Of a stretch of 34,853 nucleotides of DNA, positions 7,507 to 14,427 are shown piece after piece. A program made the position numbers and the translations under genes. The notes under the pieces were generated by a model. The model worked only from the letters and a program-made list of their open reading frames with translations, did no database searches and had not been told where the DNA came from. Each line of letters starts with the position of its first letter. The first letter of the stretch is position 1. The stretch comes from Spirochaetaceae bacterium. GTDB lineage: Bacteria > Spirochaetota > Spirochaetia > DSM-27196 > SKKC01. The DNA is taken from assembly GCA_007128315.1 (NCBI GenBank), contig SKXQ01000004.1:1-34853 (forward strand), given 5' to 3'.

Positions 7507-7535
7507 CAGCCCACAGGTGTGGAAAGGCGGGATTC

Positions 7536-7943
7536 ATGCTCACGGTAGAGCAGATCAAATTGCTGGAAAGCCGGGTACTCAAGGCAGTTGAAAGGATTTC
7601 CTCGCTGCAGGACGAAAATCAGCGGCTTCGTGACGGTCTCTCTCAGTACGAGCGACGGATCGAGGAGCTTGAAGTTCTTATAAGCGAATTCCGCGACGGG
7701 CAGAAAGCCATCGAGGAAGGAATCCTGAGTACTCTGAAACGCCTTGACGTACTCGAGGACGAAATAGCCGTCGATGATGGCGCCGTGGAACAGATGGAAG
7801 CGGCGCCAGTGGATAGCGATACCGAAGCTGAGCCCGCCGGAATCGACGATACTGCCGCAGCACCCGAAGCGTCGCCGGCAGCTGATGACGAGACTGACGA
7901 AAACCTGCAGACCGATTCGGAGTCAGAGCTCGATATCTTTTAG
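7536..7943 (+). CDS. Coiled-coil protein with acidic tail, upstream of zapA (ZapB-like role possible)
   Basis: A 135-aa protein I cannot assign to a named family. Residues 1 to about 80 form a continuous predicted coiled coil with heptads of Leu/Ile (for example IKLLESRVLKAVERISSLQ and LSQYERRIEELEVLISEFR). The rest is a low-complexity acidic Ala/Asp/Glu tail ending ELDIF. I use the ATG at 7536, 30 nt after rplT, rather than longer readings that start inside rplT. The next gene, 12 nt away, is zapA, so a small coiled-coil partner of the divisome, analogous to ZapB in proteobacteria, is a fair guess. The acidic C-terminal peptide could be a docking tail. This is inference from context and shape only. 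Confidence 0.7.
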   Translation: MLTVEQIKLLESRVLKAVERISSLQDENQRLRDGLSQYERRIEELEVLISEFRDGQKAIEEGILSTLKRLDVLEDEIAVDDGAVEQMEAAPVDSDTEAEPAGIDDTAAAPEASPAADDETDENLQTDSESELDIF

Positions 7944-7955
7944 ACTGCGGTCACT

Positions 7956-8264
7956 ATGAAAATAGAACTGCTCGGAACCAGTTTCACAATACAGACAGAC
8001 GAAGACCCTGCGTACCTCGAGCGGGTCGTCGACTATTACCGTAAGAAAGTCTTTGAGATACAGAGCGGGGTGCGAAACGCGGACGCTCTGAAAGTTGCCA
8101 TTCTCAGCGGCATGCTCGCCGTCGACGAGCTGTTCAAGGAGCGAAACCGACAGAACCTTGAGACTGACTCCCCTTCGGTCAGCGAAGCGGAGGAAATTAC
8201 GTCCCGTCTCCTGGCATCCCTCGATCGCGTCCTTCAGGATACCGAGTCAGGCGACTCTGATTGA
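7956..8264 (+). CDS. zapA: Cell division protein ZapA
   Basis: A 102-aa ZapA-family protein, which bundles FtsZ protofilaments at the division site. It starts with the typical beta-strand pair (MKIELLGTSFTIQTDEDPAYLERVV), followed by a helix with VRNADALKVAILSGMLAVDELF and a C-terminal coiled coil. It is 12 nt downstream of the coiled-coil gene. Its 3' end overlaps the convergent kinase gene by 18 nt, leaving no room for a terminator. Confidence 0.85.
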   Translation: MKIELLGTSFTIQTDEDPAYLERVVDYYRKKVFEIQSGVRNADALKVAILSGMLAVDELFKERNRQNLETDSPSVSEAEEITSRLLASLDRVLQDTESGDSD

Positions 8265-9245
8265 CCTTTTCCGTATCAGTATTTCTTCACGGTCGAACGC
8301 GTCGGTGTCGCACCCGATTACCCGTACAACCCGGGATGCGACAAAATTCGCGAACGTTGCTGCCTGCAGCGTCGTGAATCCATCCTCTCTGGCATAGAGA
8401 AAGGCTCCTGCAAAGGTATCCCCTGCCCCCGACGTATCAACGACGTCTACAGCTTCGCCCGGGACGTCGGCCACCGCCGAGGCTTCTACGAGTCTGCAGC
8501 CCTCAGCGCCCCTCTTGATCACGAGACAGCCGGCGAGCCCCCTGCACCGCTCTATCATCTGATCGATGTCATCGGTCTCCGAGAGGGAAGCGAGTTCTGA
8601 TTCATTCGCAAAGAGAACGTCAAGCGACCCCGCGAGTACGTCAAAAAAATCGCTCCGGTGCCGGTCTGCCACCAGAACATCCGAAACGTCAAAGCTTACC
8701 GGGATACCGCGTCTGTTACCCGCTCGTATCGCCTTCATTGCTGCTTCCTGGCCCGAAGGAGCATCCCATACGTAGCCAGTGAGATGGACCCGCGAACACC
8801 GCTGGAGGGCATCCTCATCGATGTGTTCGGGTTTCAGGAGCAGGCAGGCTCCGAGTGCGGTGAACATGGTCCGCTCCTTGTCGGGGGTTATATAGATAAC
8901 CGAACCACCGGTTGATGCGTCCACCGTCGCGAGACGCGACTGAACCCCTGCGGAGTCGAGCAGCCCCGCGAACTCACGCCCCGGGTCATCCCCTCCAACG
9001 GCACCGGTATAGATCGGTGATGTGTGAAGGCCTTCGGCAAGCCACGCGTACACACGCATGGCATTGGCAGCGCTCCCGCCGGGTTGCGCGTCGGCGACAC
9101 GCCCCGCTGCGACAACCTTCCTTTGCATATCAGCGTCGACCAGATTCATTGTTCCCGGCTTCACGTCAATGCTGCGAAGAAAGTCGTGCGTTCCGTACAC
9201 AAGTGTGTCGAGTAACGGATTTCCTATTCCATATACCGGTCCCAT
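8247..9245 (-). CDS. PfkB-family carbohydrate/nucleoside kinase
   Basis: A 332-aa ribokinase/PfkB-fold kinase in the cytosol. The N-terminus YGIGNPLLDTLVYG resembles the adenosine-kinase/sugar-kinase branch. PfkB signature 1 region is PGGSAANAMRVYAWL (55-69), signature 2 is VDTSGAGDTFAGAFL (269-283), with the anion hole GAG and catalytic base Asp276. LFANESELASL (211-221) matches the conserved segment before the ATP site. The substrate cannot be read from sequence; adenosine, ribose or another sugar are all possible. The ATG is supported by GAGGGAG upstream. The gene is divergent from the PilZ gene and convergent, by overlap, with zapA. Confidence 0.9.
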   Translation of the reverse strand: MGPVYGIGNPLLDTLVYGTHDFLRSIDVKPGTMNLVDADMQRKVVAAGRVADAQPGGSAANAMRVYAWLAEGLHTSPIYTGAVGGDDPGREFAGLLDSAGVQSRLATVDASTGGSVIYITPDKERTMFTALGACLLLKPEHIDEDALQRCSRVHLTGYVWDAPSGQEAAMKAIRAGNRRGIPVSFDVSDVLVADRHRSDFFDVLAGSLDVLFANESELASLSETDDIDQMIERCRGLAGCLVIKRGAEGCRLVEASAVADVPGEAVDVVDTSGAGDTFAGAFLYAREDGFTTLQAATFANFVASRVVRVIGCDTDAFDREEILIRKRSIRVA

Positions 9246-9261
9246 TCCTGCTCCCTCATCA

Positions 9262-9291
9262 TTGACGTAAACTCGGGCGCCAAACTACTAT
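9262..9291 (+). promoter_or_regulatory. Candidate promoter of the PilZ gene
   Basis: TTGACG (9262-9267), 18-nt spacer, TACTAT (9286-9291). The expected start point near 9298 lies downstream of the two in-frame ATGs at 9290 and 9293 and about 7 nt before the ATG at 9305, which argues for 9305 as the true start and a near-leaderless mRNA. Confidence 0.5.
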
Positions 9292-9304
9292 GATGCATAC
9301 ATAC

Positions 9305-10255
9305 ATGTCCATCATAACGAGCCAGCAGATCTCAGCGTATTATGATCAATACGCAAACTCCGAAATAACGTTCACGAAAGATATCATCAAAGCGACCCTG
9401 TTATACCCCAAACAGGTTTGTCTCAAATGCATGGGGTACCAGTGGCCTTGCATCATCTATTCCAGTTCGATGAACTCGGCGAAGATCATTGTCAACATGA
9501 AAGACAGTCTGAAGGCCATGATCAAAAAGGCGAACAACGTCGTTTCGCTCAGATTCAGCTTCATTCAACGAGACAAGGCCGATCCTGTCACGTTTCTCGT
9601 GTCAGCAAAGATCGTCAGCTACACACCGTACTCGCGCGAGAATCAGAGTCTTGTCTTCCTGACGCTTCAGTACACACAACGACCTGCCGACGGACTCATC
9701 GAAATCCTCGGACAGGTTCTCGAGGCGCACGCAAACAGCACAAACCGGAGAGATGAACGAATAACCATCACCGAGGCGTCGGAGAAAATCCTTGGATTCG
9801 GCGCCCGTAACGCTCAGATTTCCATTCAGGGAGTGCCGCGAAAGTGTATTCTGCGCGATGTCAGCTTTGGCGGTGCCAAGGTGATCATCATGGGCGTTGC
9901 GAAATTTATTCTGAACAAGGATGCGGTCCTTCGCATTTCCATACCCGATCCCCCGGAAAACATTGATATTCCGGGAACCGTCATCCGGTTCGAAGCAGTA
10001 GAAGGACGGAACGACATAGCCGCGTTCGCCATACAGTTTCACCAGGATCATGTCCCCGCGAAGTACAAAATGCGCGTAAACTCGTATATACGCGCCTCTC
10101 AGTCGCCCAAGGCACGGGCAAAAGCGCAGGCAGAAGAACGCGAACGCCTGGCATCAGCGACCCGGGCGAAGACCGAAGCAGGAGTGAGAGCAAAACGGGA
10201 CGAACAGGCCCGCCGAAACACCGACACCGGGAACGATCCGGCAGCAGAACGCTGA
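9305..10255 (+). CDS. PilZ-domain c-di-GMP receptor, PlzA-like
   Basis: With the ATG at 9305 the protein is 316 aa. An N-terminal domain (about 1-140, including TFTKDIIKATLLYPKQVCLK and NVVSLRFSFI) is typical of spirochete PlzA-type proteins. The PilZ domain then carries both c-di-GMP motifs: RRDER (RxxxR, residues 148-152) and DVSFGGAK (D-x-S-x-x-G, from residue 185), followed by GTVIRFEAVEGRNDIAAFAI. The last 50 residues are a charged Ala/Arg/Glu-rich tail that looks disordered. The upstream ATGs at 9290/9293 fall in the predicted -10 box. The gene probably heads a unit with the TPR gene 26 nt downstream. In Borrelia and Treponema such proteins affect motility and virulence; the target here is unknown. 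Confidence 0.87.
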   Translation: MSIITSQQISAYYDQYANSEITFTKDIIKATLLYPKQVCLKCMGYQWPCIIYSSSMNSAKIIVNMKDSLKAMIKKANNVVSLRFSFIQRDKADPVTFLVSAKIVSYTPYSRENQSLVFLTLQYTQRPADGLIEILGQVLEAHANSTNRRDERITITEASEKILGFGARNAQISIQGVPRKCILRDVSFGGAKVIIMGVAKFILNKDAVLRISIPDPPENIDIPGTVIRFEAVEGRNDIAAFAIQFHQDHVPAKYKMRVNSYIRASQSPKARAKAQAEERERLASATRAKTEAGVRAKRDEQARRNTDTGNDPAAER

Positions 10256-10281
10256 TACTACCAGAAACAGGACGTCGAATC

Positions 10282-11379
10282 ATGATTAACCAGAACCACA
10301 ATCCAACGCGAGATATTGTTTACATTTCGGTCCCGGACGACATGCAGTCGCACGCCGAATCTATTCACCTCGATCCCGAGCGTAAACTCCCGGTCGAGCT
10401 TCCCGACGGTCCGAGCGTCGGAGCCCTGCAGTCCCTGAGCTGGGAGATGATTCTCTCGGCAATGCTCAAGATCCTGGCATACGATCCCGAACACAGCGAC
10501 GCCGACTACTATCGTCGCTTCATACGCGGAGTACGACCGGAGATAGTAAACGAGCTTACGGAGACCGGCGTGTTGAAAGCGCGAAACGGAGATTATGCGC
10601 TCGCCGAGGAGCTGTTTCTTGCCCTCAGCGGTCTGTTACCCGGTGATCCCATACCGCGACTCAATCTGGCTCTCATGTACGAGCAGCAGTCCGAGCAAAG
10701 TCACGATGAGGCGTTCAGCGAACGGCTCGACGAGCACGCGTTCAATCTGTATCGGGAGTTGCTTCAGGACGAGGACGCTCCGCCGGAAGTCGCCATGAAC
10801 GCCGGATTCTTTCATCTCCGCAAGCGCAACTACGACCGGGCGCGGCAACTTCTCGAGCAGTTTGTTGCCGAATCGGACGACGAGGAAAAGACCGCCGAAG
10901 CTCAGCGAGTTGTCGACCAGATCGGCCAGCAGAGCCTCGACGACACCGTGTTCAAGGAAGCGTTCGATTTTATTCGTCTCGGCCAGGAGCAGCAGGGTAT
11001 ACAGAGAATAGAAGAGTTCCTTGAACGCCATCCGGATGTCTGGAACGGATGGTTTATCCTTGGATGGGCTCACCGGCGCCTGGGAGACTACGCCTCGGGC
11101 AGAGATGCGTTTGATAAAGCCATTTCCCTCGGAGGCACCTCGCCCGACACCCTGAACGAGCTGGGAATCTGCCTGATGGAACTCGGGGAACACGACGCAA
11201 GCCTGAAACGCCTCCGGGAAGCGCTGACGATCGAGCCGGATAACACCAAGGTCATGTGCAACCTCGGCGTTGTTCATCTGAAAATGGGTAACGCGGGTGA
11301 AGCAAAACGGTACTTTTCCAGCGTTCTCGCCTACGATCCGGAAGATCCGGTCGCAAACGAGTACCTGAAACAGCTTTAG
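10282..11379 (+). CDS. Tetratricopeptide-repeat protein
   Basis: A 365-aa soluble protein without a signal peptide. From about residue 90 it is built of TPR-like helix pairs: ARNGDYALAEELFLALSGL, the segment around ALMYEQQSEQSHDEAF, LRKRNYDRARQLLEQFV, WFILGWAHRRLGDYASGRDA, LNELGICLMELGEHDASLKR and NLGVVHLKMGNAGEAKRYF. The first 90 residues are a different domain with SWEMILSAMLKILAYDPEH. TPR arrays are protein-binding scaffolds; the partner is not known, but the neighbour is a PilZ receptor and the next genes are flagellins. Start ATG at 10282 with a weak AGGA upstream. Confidence 0.85.
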   Translation: MINQNHNPTRDIVYISVPDDMQSHAESIHLDPERKLPVELPDGPSVGALQSLSWEMILSAMLKILAYDPEHSDADYYRRFIRGVRPEIVNELTETGVLKARNGDYALAEELFLALSGLLPGDPIPRLNLALMYEQQSEQSHDEAFSERLDEHAFNLYRELLQDEDAPPEVAMNAGFFHLRKRNYDRARQLLEQFVAESDDEEKTAEAQRVVDQIGQQSLDDTVFKEAFDFIRLGQEQQGIQRIEEFLERHPDVWNGWFILGWAHRRLGDYASGRDAFDKAISLGGTSPDTLNELGICLMELGEHDASLKRLREALTIEPDNTKVMCNLGVVHLKMGNAGEAKRYFSSVLAYDPEDPVANEYLKQL

Positions 11380-11388
11380 ACAGACATT

Positions 11389-11434
11389 GACCGGAGTGCA
11401 TCAAAAAAGATTCTGAAAATTTGCGTTTCCGGTC
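11389..11434. repeat. Inverted repeat next to the flaB1 promoter
   Basis: GACCGGA (11389-11395) and TCCGGTC (11428-11434) are perfect 7-bp inverted arms with a 32-nt loop. The right arm ends 2 nt before the -35 element (11437). It could be an operator or a weak terminator for the TPR gene; no T-tract follows. Confidence 0.35.
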
Positions 11435-11436
11435 GC

Positions 11437-11464
11437 TAAAGAATACAGTATAGGAAGCCGATAC
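11437..11464 (+). promoter_or_regulatory. sigma28 (FliA)-type promoter of flaB1
   Basis: TAAA (11437-11440), 16-nt spacer, GCCGATAC (11457-11464). This matches the flagellar sigma28 pattern TAAA-N15-GCCGATAA at 11 of 12 conserved positions, with one extra spacer base. The predicted start near 11471 gives a long leader of about 245 nt before flaB1. Confidence 0.75.
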
Positions 11465-11717
11465 ACCGATTAGTGGGTGAGGACTGCGATTCGCTGGTAC
11501 GCCACCGGAGCGCCTGCCCGCCCCTATCTACAGCTTCGGCATAAACCTGTTACGCGTTTAGAACAGGTTTGAGTCGAATCTGCAACACACGTCAGCAAGG
11601 AGGTGTCGTAGCGAAGAATGACCACAATCCCGCTTGTGCGGGATCAAGATCCTACTTGTACAGGGGATACTGAAAAGCACGGACGCTTTTCAGCATGATT
11701 TTCACGGAGGAATACAT
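11465..11717 (+). promoter_or_regulatory. Long structured 5' leader of flaB1
   Basis: The 338 bp between the TPR gene and flaB1 contain no convincing gene. Downstream of the promoter the leader carries three perfect hairpins: AAACCTGTT/AACAGGTTT (11543-11551, 11562-11570), ATCCCGC/GCGGGAT with a TTGT loop (11627-11633, 11638-11644) and CTGAAAAGC/GCTTTTCAG (11670-11678, 11685-11693). An isolated AAGGAGGTG occurs at 11597-11605. A TACAGGGGAT segment at 11659-11668 resembles the CsrA consensus. A 26-codon reading frame (11618-11698) lies between them; its ATG is 14 nt from the AAGGAGG, so translation is doubtful. Confidence 0.65.
11670..11710 (+). promoter_or_regulatory. Predicted CsrA target in the flaB1 leader
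   Basis: A 9-bp hairpin (11670-11693) presents ACGGAC in its loop, giving the core CACGGA (GGA at 11681-11683). A second CACGGA overlaps the Shine-Dalgarno GGAGG (11706-11710), 25 nt downstream. Two GGA sites, one in a hairpin loop and one on the ribosome site, are how CsrA dimers repress translation. Confidence 0.65.
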
Positions 11718-12578
11718 ATGATTATTAATCACAATACGAGCGCTGCGTTCGCACAGCGACAGCTCGGTGTCAACGAAAGCGGTATACAGAGCAGCGTGGA
11801 ACGCCTGAGTTCCGGTATGCGAATCAACCGCGCAGGTGACGACGCTTCCGGACTCGCTGTCAGTGAAAAACTGCGCAGCCAGGTTCGCGGTCTTCAACGC
11901 GCATCTACCAATGCACAGGACGGCGTTTCGTTCATTCAGACGACAGAAGGCTATCTTCAGACCAGCCAGGACATTCTGCAGCGTATCCGCGAGCTCGCGG
12001 TACAGGCGTCTAACGGCATATACACATCGGAAGACCGGATGCAGATACAGGTCGAAGTATCACAGCTTGTGTCGGAACTCGACCGCATTGCTTCTCACGC
12101 ACAGTTCAACGGACTGAATATGCTCACTGGACGTTTCGCACGGGAAACCGGAGACAACGACGTTACTGCGAGCATGCACTTTCACATCGGTGCCAACATG
12201 GATCAGCGTATTCGGGTCTTTATTGGGACAATGACCGCGGCTTCTCTGGGCATGCGTGAAGTCGGTACCGGTGATATCGTGACTCTTTCCTCAGCCGATA
12301 GTGCGAACCGCACGATCGGAATGGTGGACGAGGCACTGATGAGTGTCAGCCAGCAGCGCGCCAACCTCGGTGCGTACCAGAACCGTCTTGAGTACGCAAT
12401 GCAGGGACTCGATGTCGGAGCGGAAAACCTCGCAGCCGCTGAAAGTCGCATCCGCGACACGGATATGGCTGCGCAAATGGTAGATTTCGTGCGCGACCAG
12501 ATTCTCATGCAGGCGAGCACCGCAATGCTCGCACAGGCAAACCTGACACCACAGTCAGTATTGCAGCTCCTCGGTTAA
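11718..12578 (+). CDS. flaB1: Flagellin FlaB1 (periplasmic flagellar filament core)
   Basis: A 286-aa flagellin with the conserved D0/D1 ends: [36 protein letters not shown] and LRSQVRG at the N-terminus, and [19 protein letters not shown] and [17 protein letters not shown] at the C-terminus. The short central part ([20 protein letters not shown]) is the spirochete FlaB type and lacks D2/D3 domains. I chose the ATG at 11718 because it follows GGAGG with 7-nt spacing and gives the invariant MIINHN start; longer readings upstream are leader sequence. It polymerises as filament core in the periplasm after type III export. A paralogue lies 265 nt downstream. The number in the symbol reflects order here, not orthology. 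Confidence 0.96.
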   Translation: MIINHNTSAAFAQRQLGVNESGIQSSVERLSSGMRINRAGDDASGLAVSEKLRSQVRGLQRASTNAQDGVSFIQTTEGYLQTSQDILQRIRELAVQASNGIYTSEDRMQIQVEVSQLVSELDRIASHAQFNGLNMLTGRFARETGDNDVTASMHFHIGANMDQRIRVFIGTMTAASLGMREVGTGDIVTLSSADSANRTIGMVDEALMSVSQQRANLGAYQNRLEYAMQGLDVGAENLAAAESRIRDTDMAAQMVDFVRDQILMQASTAMLAQANLTPQSVLQLLG

Positions 12579-12603
12579 GGGAGTACTATTCGATAACGGG
12601 TAC

Positions 12604-12623
12604 AGGGGCCTTCGGGCCCCTTT
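12604..12623 (+). terminator. Hairpin terminator after flaB1
   Basis: AGGGGCC (12604-12610), a TTCG tetraloop and GGCCCCT (12615-12621) form a very stable 7-bp stem 25 nt after the flaB1 stop. The T-tract is short (TTT), so some read-through to flaB2 is possible. Confidence 0.7.
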
Positions 12624-12656
12624 GCTCGTCCTGTTCTTTGAAAAACATCAGACATC

Positions 12657-12670
12657 ACCTCGCTTGAGGT
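12657..12670 (+). other. Small hairpin in the flaB1-flaB2 interval
   Basis: ACCTC (12657-12661), loop GCTT, GAGGT (12666-12670). It sits upstream of the larger inverted repeat at 12681-12737. Its function is unknown. Confidence 0.35.
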
Positions 12671-12680
12671 CACCTGTCGG

Positions 12681-12737
12681 AGATGAAAACCACATGAGCC
12701 GGATGATTTCTCTTCTACGGCCAGCTGGTTTTCATCT
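12681..12737. repeat. Perfect 12-bp inverted repeat upstream of flaB2
   Basis: AGATGAAAACCA (12681-12692) and TGGTTTTCATCT (12726-12737) are exact reverse complements separated by 33 nt. No clear sigma28 or sigma70 promoter is visible in the 265-nt interval, so this may be an mRNA stem of a read-through transcript or an operator. Confidence 0.55.
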
Positions 12738-12798
12738 GATTGCGAGAAGACGAAGCGGAGACAGCGCGTTATAGACTCCGGTATCGCATTCGATGGGA

Positions 12799-12838
12799 CC
12801 GAGGCACGGATTGCCTCGGACGATCTTGTTCAAGGAGG
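12799..12838 (+). promoter_or_regulatory. Predicted CsrA target in the flaB2 leader
   Basis: An 8-bp perfect hairpin, CCGAGGCA (12799-12806), loop CGGAT, TGCCTCGG (12812-12819), displays the core CACGGA (GGA at 12808-12810). The Shine-Dalgarno region CAAGGAGGG carries a second GGA (12834-12836) 26 nt downstream. The layout copies that of flaB1 although the stem sequences differ completely. Confidence 0.65.
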
Positions 12839-12843
12839 GATGT

Positions 12844-13698
12844 ATGATCATAAATCATAATACCGCCGCAGCGTACGCGAACCGGACCCTTGGTTCCCGT
12901 GGAGAAGCGATGCAGACCAATGTAGAGCGACTTTCATCGGGAATGCGGGTAAACCGTGCAGCGGACGACGCGTCGGGACTTGCGGTTTCTGAAAAGCTGC
13001 GCAGCCAGGTCAGAGGACTGAACCAGGCCGAGCGTAATATTCAGAATGCCGTTTCGTTCATTCAGACTACAGAGGGATTTTTGCAGAATACGCAGGACAT
13101 TCTTCAGCGCATCCGCGAGCTGTCTGTACAGTCAGCTAACGGTATCTATACCGCTGAGGACCGAATGCTTATTCAGGTAGAGGTCTCACAGCTGGTGAGC
13201 GAAATAAACCGCATAGCTTCGCATGCGCAGTTCAATGGACTGAACATGCTCACAGGACGCTTCGCCGGAAACGAAGAAGCTGAGAGTGTCATGCAGTTTC
13301 AGATCGGCGCAAATATGGATCAGTCGGCCCGCGTGTTCATTGGAACAATGACGGCATCCGCACTGGGTCTGGTAGATGCTCAAGGTGGCGATGACACGGT
13401 TTCGATCTCCACACCGGAGGCGGCAAACCGGGCGATCGGTATGGTCGATGAAGCGCTTCGATCGGTCTCTCGGCAACGTGCAGACCTTGGTGCATATCAG
13501 AACCGGTTTGAAATGGCTCAGTCTGGAGTAGCCATTGCCGCTGAGAACCTTGCTTCGGCAGAGTCTCAGATCCGCGACACCGACATGGCAGCGGAAATGG
13601 TTTCGTTTGTTCGGAACCAGATCCTGATGCAGAGCAACACCGCAATGCTTGCACAGGCGAACCTACAGCCTCAGTCAGTATTGCAGCTGCTCGGTTAA
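12844..13698 (+). CDS. flaB2: Flagellin FlaB2 (periplasmic flagellar filament core)
   Basis: A 284-aa paralogue of FlaB1 with the same ends: [36 protein letters not shown] and, at the C-terminus, [14 protein letters not shown] and [17 protein letters not shown]. The centre is [18 protein letters not shown]. The last 30 nt of the two genes are nearly identical (12551-12579 and 13671-13699). The ATG at 12844 follows AGGAGGG; the upstream in-frame ATG is in the leader. Spirochete filaments usually combine several FlaB types, so both may co-assemble. I see no promoter of its own, so it may depend on read-through from flaB1 or on an unrecognised site. Confidence 0.96.
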   Translation: MIINHNTAAAYANRTLGSRGEAMQTNVERLSSGMRVNRAADDASGLAVSEKLRSQVRGLNQAERNIQNAVSFIQTTEGFLQNTQDILQRIRELSVQSANGIYTAEDRMLIQVEVSQLVSEINRIASHAQFNGLNMLTGRFAGNEEAESVMQFQIGANMDQSARVFIGTMTASALGLVDAQGGDDTVSISTPEAANRAIGMVDEALRSVSRQRADLGAYQNRFEMAQSGVAIAAENLASAESQIRDTDMAAEMVSFVRNQILMQSNTAMLAQANLQPQSVLQLLG

Positions 13699-13923
13699 GA
13701 CAGGGAGACGGGGTACTTCGTTCCCGGACTCTTTGAGTGCGATAACTGCCGCGATGGCAGTATGCACGGAGGGAATCGTGCCTGTTCAAAGAGAGATTTC
13801 TGGACGTCATCTCTCGGCAACGCTTTCAGCAATGCACTGAGGGCCCGATACCCGACAGTAACTTTGGCAGGTGGGGAGTGCGCGCTCTCCCCACTCCATC
13901 GTCTTACACGGAGGTAAGATGGT
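13699..13923 (+). promoter_or_regulatory. Hairpin-rich interval between flaB2 and flaG
   Basis: This 225-nt interval has no credible gene or promoter but four stems: ACTGCC/GGCAGT around 13746-13762, GCACG/CGTGC with loop GAGGGAAT (13764-13781), GAGAGAT/ATCTCTC at about 13793-13818, and GTGGGGAG/CTCCCCAC with loop TGCGCGCT (13871-13894). No U-tract follows any of them. The loop GAGGGAAT contains GGA, and the flaG ribosome site is again CACGGAGG, so CsrA control may extend to flaG. Confidence 0.45.
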
Positions 13924-14268
13924 ATGACCATGGAAATAAGTGGTCCGTTCGGAGCCCCATCGTTCGACATGGTTACGCATGGACGGACGGATACCGGAAG
14001 CACTCAGGGACGAGCTGTACCGGATGTTACATTCGAACGACCTACTCGAGAAGAGATAGACCAGATGGTTGCCCAGCTGCAGACAACGGCGGCAGTAATT
14101 AACCGAAGACTACGGTTCTCGGTGAACAGTGATATGGGTGGCGTGATTGTTAAGGTGGTAGACGCGAACACCGATAAGGTGATTAAGGAGCTGCCGCCCG
14201 AAGCATTACAGCGAATACAGTTGCGCCTGAACGAGGCAATCGGACTGTTGCTCGATGAACGAGTATGA
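13924..14268 (+). CDS. flaG: Flagellar protein FlaG
   Basis: A 114-aa FlaG-family protein: a variable N-terminal 40 residues, then INRRLRFSVNSDMGGVIVKVVDANTDKVIKEL-type sequence (LRFSVNSD, VIVKVVD, KVIKELPPEALQRI) and a C-terminal helix ending GLLLDERV. FlaG affects filament length in other bacteria and commonly lies next to fliD, as here. The ATG at 13924 has GGAGG 9 nt upstream; the ATG two codons later is also possible. The fliD gene follows. Confidence 0.88.
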   Translation: MTMEISGPFGAPSFDMVTHGRTDTGSTQGRAVPDVTFERPTREEIDQMVAQLQTTAAVINRRLRFSVNSDMGGVIVKVVDANTDKVIKELPPEALQRIQLRLNEAIGLLLDERV

Positions 14269-14362
14269 AACGGCTGAATGCTCCATGAGTCCTGTGGTAT
14301 GCTCTTGTACAAAGGCAAACGGACGGACTGTATGTATGGACTTCGCCGAAAAATATCTCTAA

Positions 14363-14368
14363 TATACT
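14363..14368 (+). promoter_or_regulatory. Weak candidate -10 element upstream of fliD
   Basis: TATACT (5 of 6 to TATAAT) in an AT-rich patch. A -35-like TGGACT lies 20 nt upstream, which is too far to be convincing. If it is used, the transcript starts near 14375 and only the ATGs at 14398 and 14428 remain as fliD starts. Confidence 0.25.
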
Positions 14369-14427
14369 CAATAAGACCCGAGCTCACCAGAGTACGGATG
14401 GCGTTCTTTAGTATCGTCATCGCGGCA

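Noticed and set aside
11541-11590. tRNA or riboswitch in the flaB1 leader
   Set aside because: A T-arm-like string and a strong hairpin occur, but no cloverleaf, CCA end or known riboswitch core can be drawn.
12727-12743. sigma54 promoter upstream of flaB2
   Set aside because: A GG and a GC are present but 13 nt apart instead of 10, and the flanking bases do not match.
12551-13699. Near-identical 3' ends of flaB1 and flaB2 as a mobile-element or att repeat
   Set aside because: The similarity is explained by paralogous genes with conserved C-termini; no other mobile signature is present.
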